Shown: one piece after another, positions 4,135 through 5,128 of the stretch
Layout: the number at the start of each line of letters is the position of its first letter
Position numbering within the stretch: the stretch's first letter is position 1
NCBI GenBank assembly: GCA_026986455.1
Contig: JALSON010000034.1
Span: 1-5,128, forward strand
Reading direction: 5' to 3'
DNA from: Thermococcaceae archaeon
GTDB lineage: Archaea; Methanobacteriota_B; Thermococci; Thermococcales; Thermococcaceae
DNA: 5,128 bases
Program-made: the position numbers and the translations under genes
Notes under the pieces: generated by a model
What the model was told of the DNA's origin: nothing
Seen by the model: the letters and a program-made list of their open reading frames with translations, nothing else
Database searches by the model: none

Positions 4135-5128
4135 AGCTTGAATGGAATGAAAAGACCTTCGCCAGGTTCTCCTACCTGGGTGATGTAAGGATTTCAGGGG
4201 ATGGGAAGAGGATTGCCTACGTTCTGACCAAGGCAAACCTCAAAGACAACAGATACGAGAACACGATTGTGGTTGAGGAGCTTGAGAGCGGGGAGAGGAA
4301 ATACGTGGAGAACGCTTCAATGCCCCGCTTTTCTCCGGGAGGGACAAAGCTAACCTTTGTAAGGGGGAATGTGGAGAAAAAGACGAGCGAGCTTTGGCTT
4401 GTTGACCTGAGGAGCATGAGCGCCAAAAAGCTCATGGAGGTCAGGAACATCCTCGACGTGAGCTGGAACGAAGACGACAGGCGCCTGTTAATCACGGGCT
4501 TCAGGAGGCGCGATGACGAGGACTTCATCTTTGAGGACGACGTCCCGGTGTGGTTCGACGCAAAGGGCTTCTTTGATGGAGAAAAGACAACGTTCTGGAT
4601 TTACGATAGCGAAGGTGAGGAAATTCTGGAGGAGTTCACGGCTGAAAAGTTTGCCTCCGGCATCTGGCACGGCGGCGAGGTGCTCTATGCACAGCACCAC
4701 AGGGAAGAGGGAAAGCCCGCGATGTTCAGGTTCTACGACATCTTCAGGTACAGGGAGGGGGAGAGCGAGAGAATATTTGAGAAGGTCTCCTACGCCCCCG
4801 TGGACTCAAACGGGAAGCTCGTCCTCCTCCGCGGAAAGCCAGAGAAGGAGAAGCTCAGCGAGCACGATTACCTCTACATCTGGGAGGACGGGGATGTTGA
4901 GCCCCTCACGGAGCGTTTTGCATACAACAGCGGCATGGGGAGGCTCGATGCTAAAGGAAACCTGTACTTCACGATGGCAAAAGAGGGGAGGGTTTCACTG
5001 TACCGGCTGAGCAAAGGGGAACTGACCCCAATAGTCGAAGAAAAGGCGTGGGTCGTGGGCTTTGACGTGAGCGATGACGGAAAGGTCGCCCTTCTAAAGC
5101 AGACGGACACCATGCTGGGCGAGGTCTT
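4131..5128 (+). CDS. Acylaminoacyl peptidase, S9 prolyl oligopeptidase family (3' truncated by window)
   Basis: The frame is open from ATG 4131 to the right edge, giving the first 332 residues of a protein whose Pyrococcus counterpart has about 630. Only the N-terminal cap and seven-bladed beta-propeller are present; the alpha/beta-hydrolase domain with the Ser-Asp-His triad lies beyond the window. Blade-like repeats are visible: DVRISGDGKRIAYV (18-31), MPRFSPGGTKLTFVRG (64-79), DVSWNEDDRRLLITG (109-123) and GFDVSDDGKVALL (310-322). WNEKTFARFSYL (5-16), KANLKDNRYENTIV (34-47) and DFIFEDDVPVWFD (131-143) closely resemble P. horikoshii acylaminoacyl peptidase as I remember it. The enzyme removes N-acylated amino acids from short peptides and may act as an oligopeptidase, in the cytoplasm. 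It overlaps the amidohydrolase stop by four bases (ATGA). A plain S9 oligopeptidase is the alternative. Confidence 0.85.
   Translation, partial: MKLEWNEKTFARFSYLGDVRISGDGKRIAYVLTKANLKDNRYENTIVVEELESGERKYVENASMPRFSPGGTKLTFVRGNVEKKTSELWLVDLRSMSAKKLMEVRNILDVSWNEDDRRLLITGFRRRDDEDFIFEDDVPVWFDAKGFFDGEKTTFWIYDSEGEEILEEFTAEKFASGIWHGGEVLYAQHHREEGKPAMFRFYDIFRYREGESERIFEKVSYAPVDSNGKLVLLRGKPEKEKLSEHDYLYIWEDGDVEPLTERFAYNSGMGRLDAKGNLYFTMAKEGRVSLYRLSKGELTPIVEEKAWVVGFDVSDDGKVALLKQTDTMLGEV

Noticed and set aside
4513..5010. 165-residue plus-strand frame in the right-hand part
   Set aside because: It is an out-of-frame shadow rich in Ser, Arg and Thr; the true frame from 4131 encodes a recognisable S9 beta-propeller.

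Overview
The window looks like a chromosomal segment of a hyperthermophilic euryarchaeon of the order Thermococcales, most likely Thermococcus. The basis is archaeal BRE/TATA promoters, Shine-Dalgarno sequences complementary to an archaeal 16S 3' end (a full GGAGGTGAT before the amidohydrolase gene), non-ATG starts, and proteins that closely resemble remembered Pyrococcus/Thermococcus sequences (the short archaeal dUTPase and the acylaminoacyl peptidase). No database search was run, so family calls rest on motif recognition.

Positions 1-469 hold no convincing gene. They are dense in DNA secondary structure: an 86-bp palindromic element with 17-bp perfect arms (106-191), two near-identical GAA-loop hairpins (9-25 and 304-320), a 14-bp direct repeat (215-228 and 280-293) and a perfect 10-bp stem (443-466) directly behind a tRNA. 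Many arms share the core AAACTTT/AAAGTTT. A tRNA-Arg(UCG) gene with encoded CCA lies on the minus strand at 470-545. It is divergent from a dUTPase-family gene (592-1068, plus strand).

Positions 1069-1257 form a regulatory-looking intergenic region: a stem-loop behind the dUTPase gene, then three short perfect palindromes, a BRE/TATA box, and a further palindrome near the predicted transcription start. Downstream lies a co-directional cluster: a 70-residue DUF3311 membrane protein, an SSS-family (PutP/MctP-like) sodium:solute symporter overlapping it, an M20D aminoacylase/carboxypeptidase-type amidohydrolase with its own strong Shine-Dalgarno, and the N-terminal beta-propeller part of an S9-family acylaminoacyl peptidase. 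The last gene overlaps the amidohydrolase stop by ATGA and runs off the right edge.

A plausible joint role (inference) is scavenging of peptides and N-acylated amino acids: the S9 enzyme releases acyl-amino acids or short fragments, the M20 enzyme deacylates them, and the symporter moves a carboxylate or amino acid. The SSS/M20 junction has a T-rich tract, so the transporter pair and the hydrolase pair could be two transcription units. Nothing in the window is clearly an unknown protein system. The least explained parts are the repeat-rich left end, the stacked palindromes before the transporter, and an abrupt change in strand composition inside the amidohydrolase gene.
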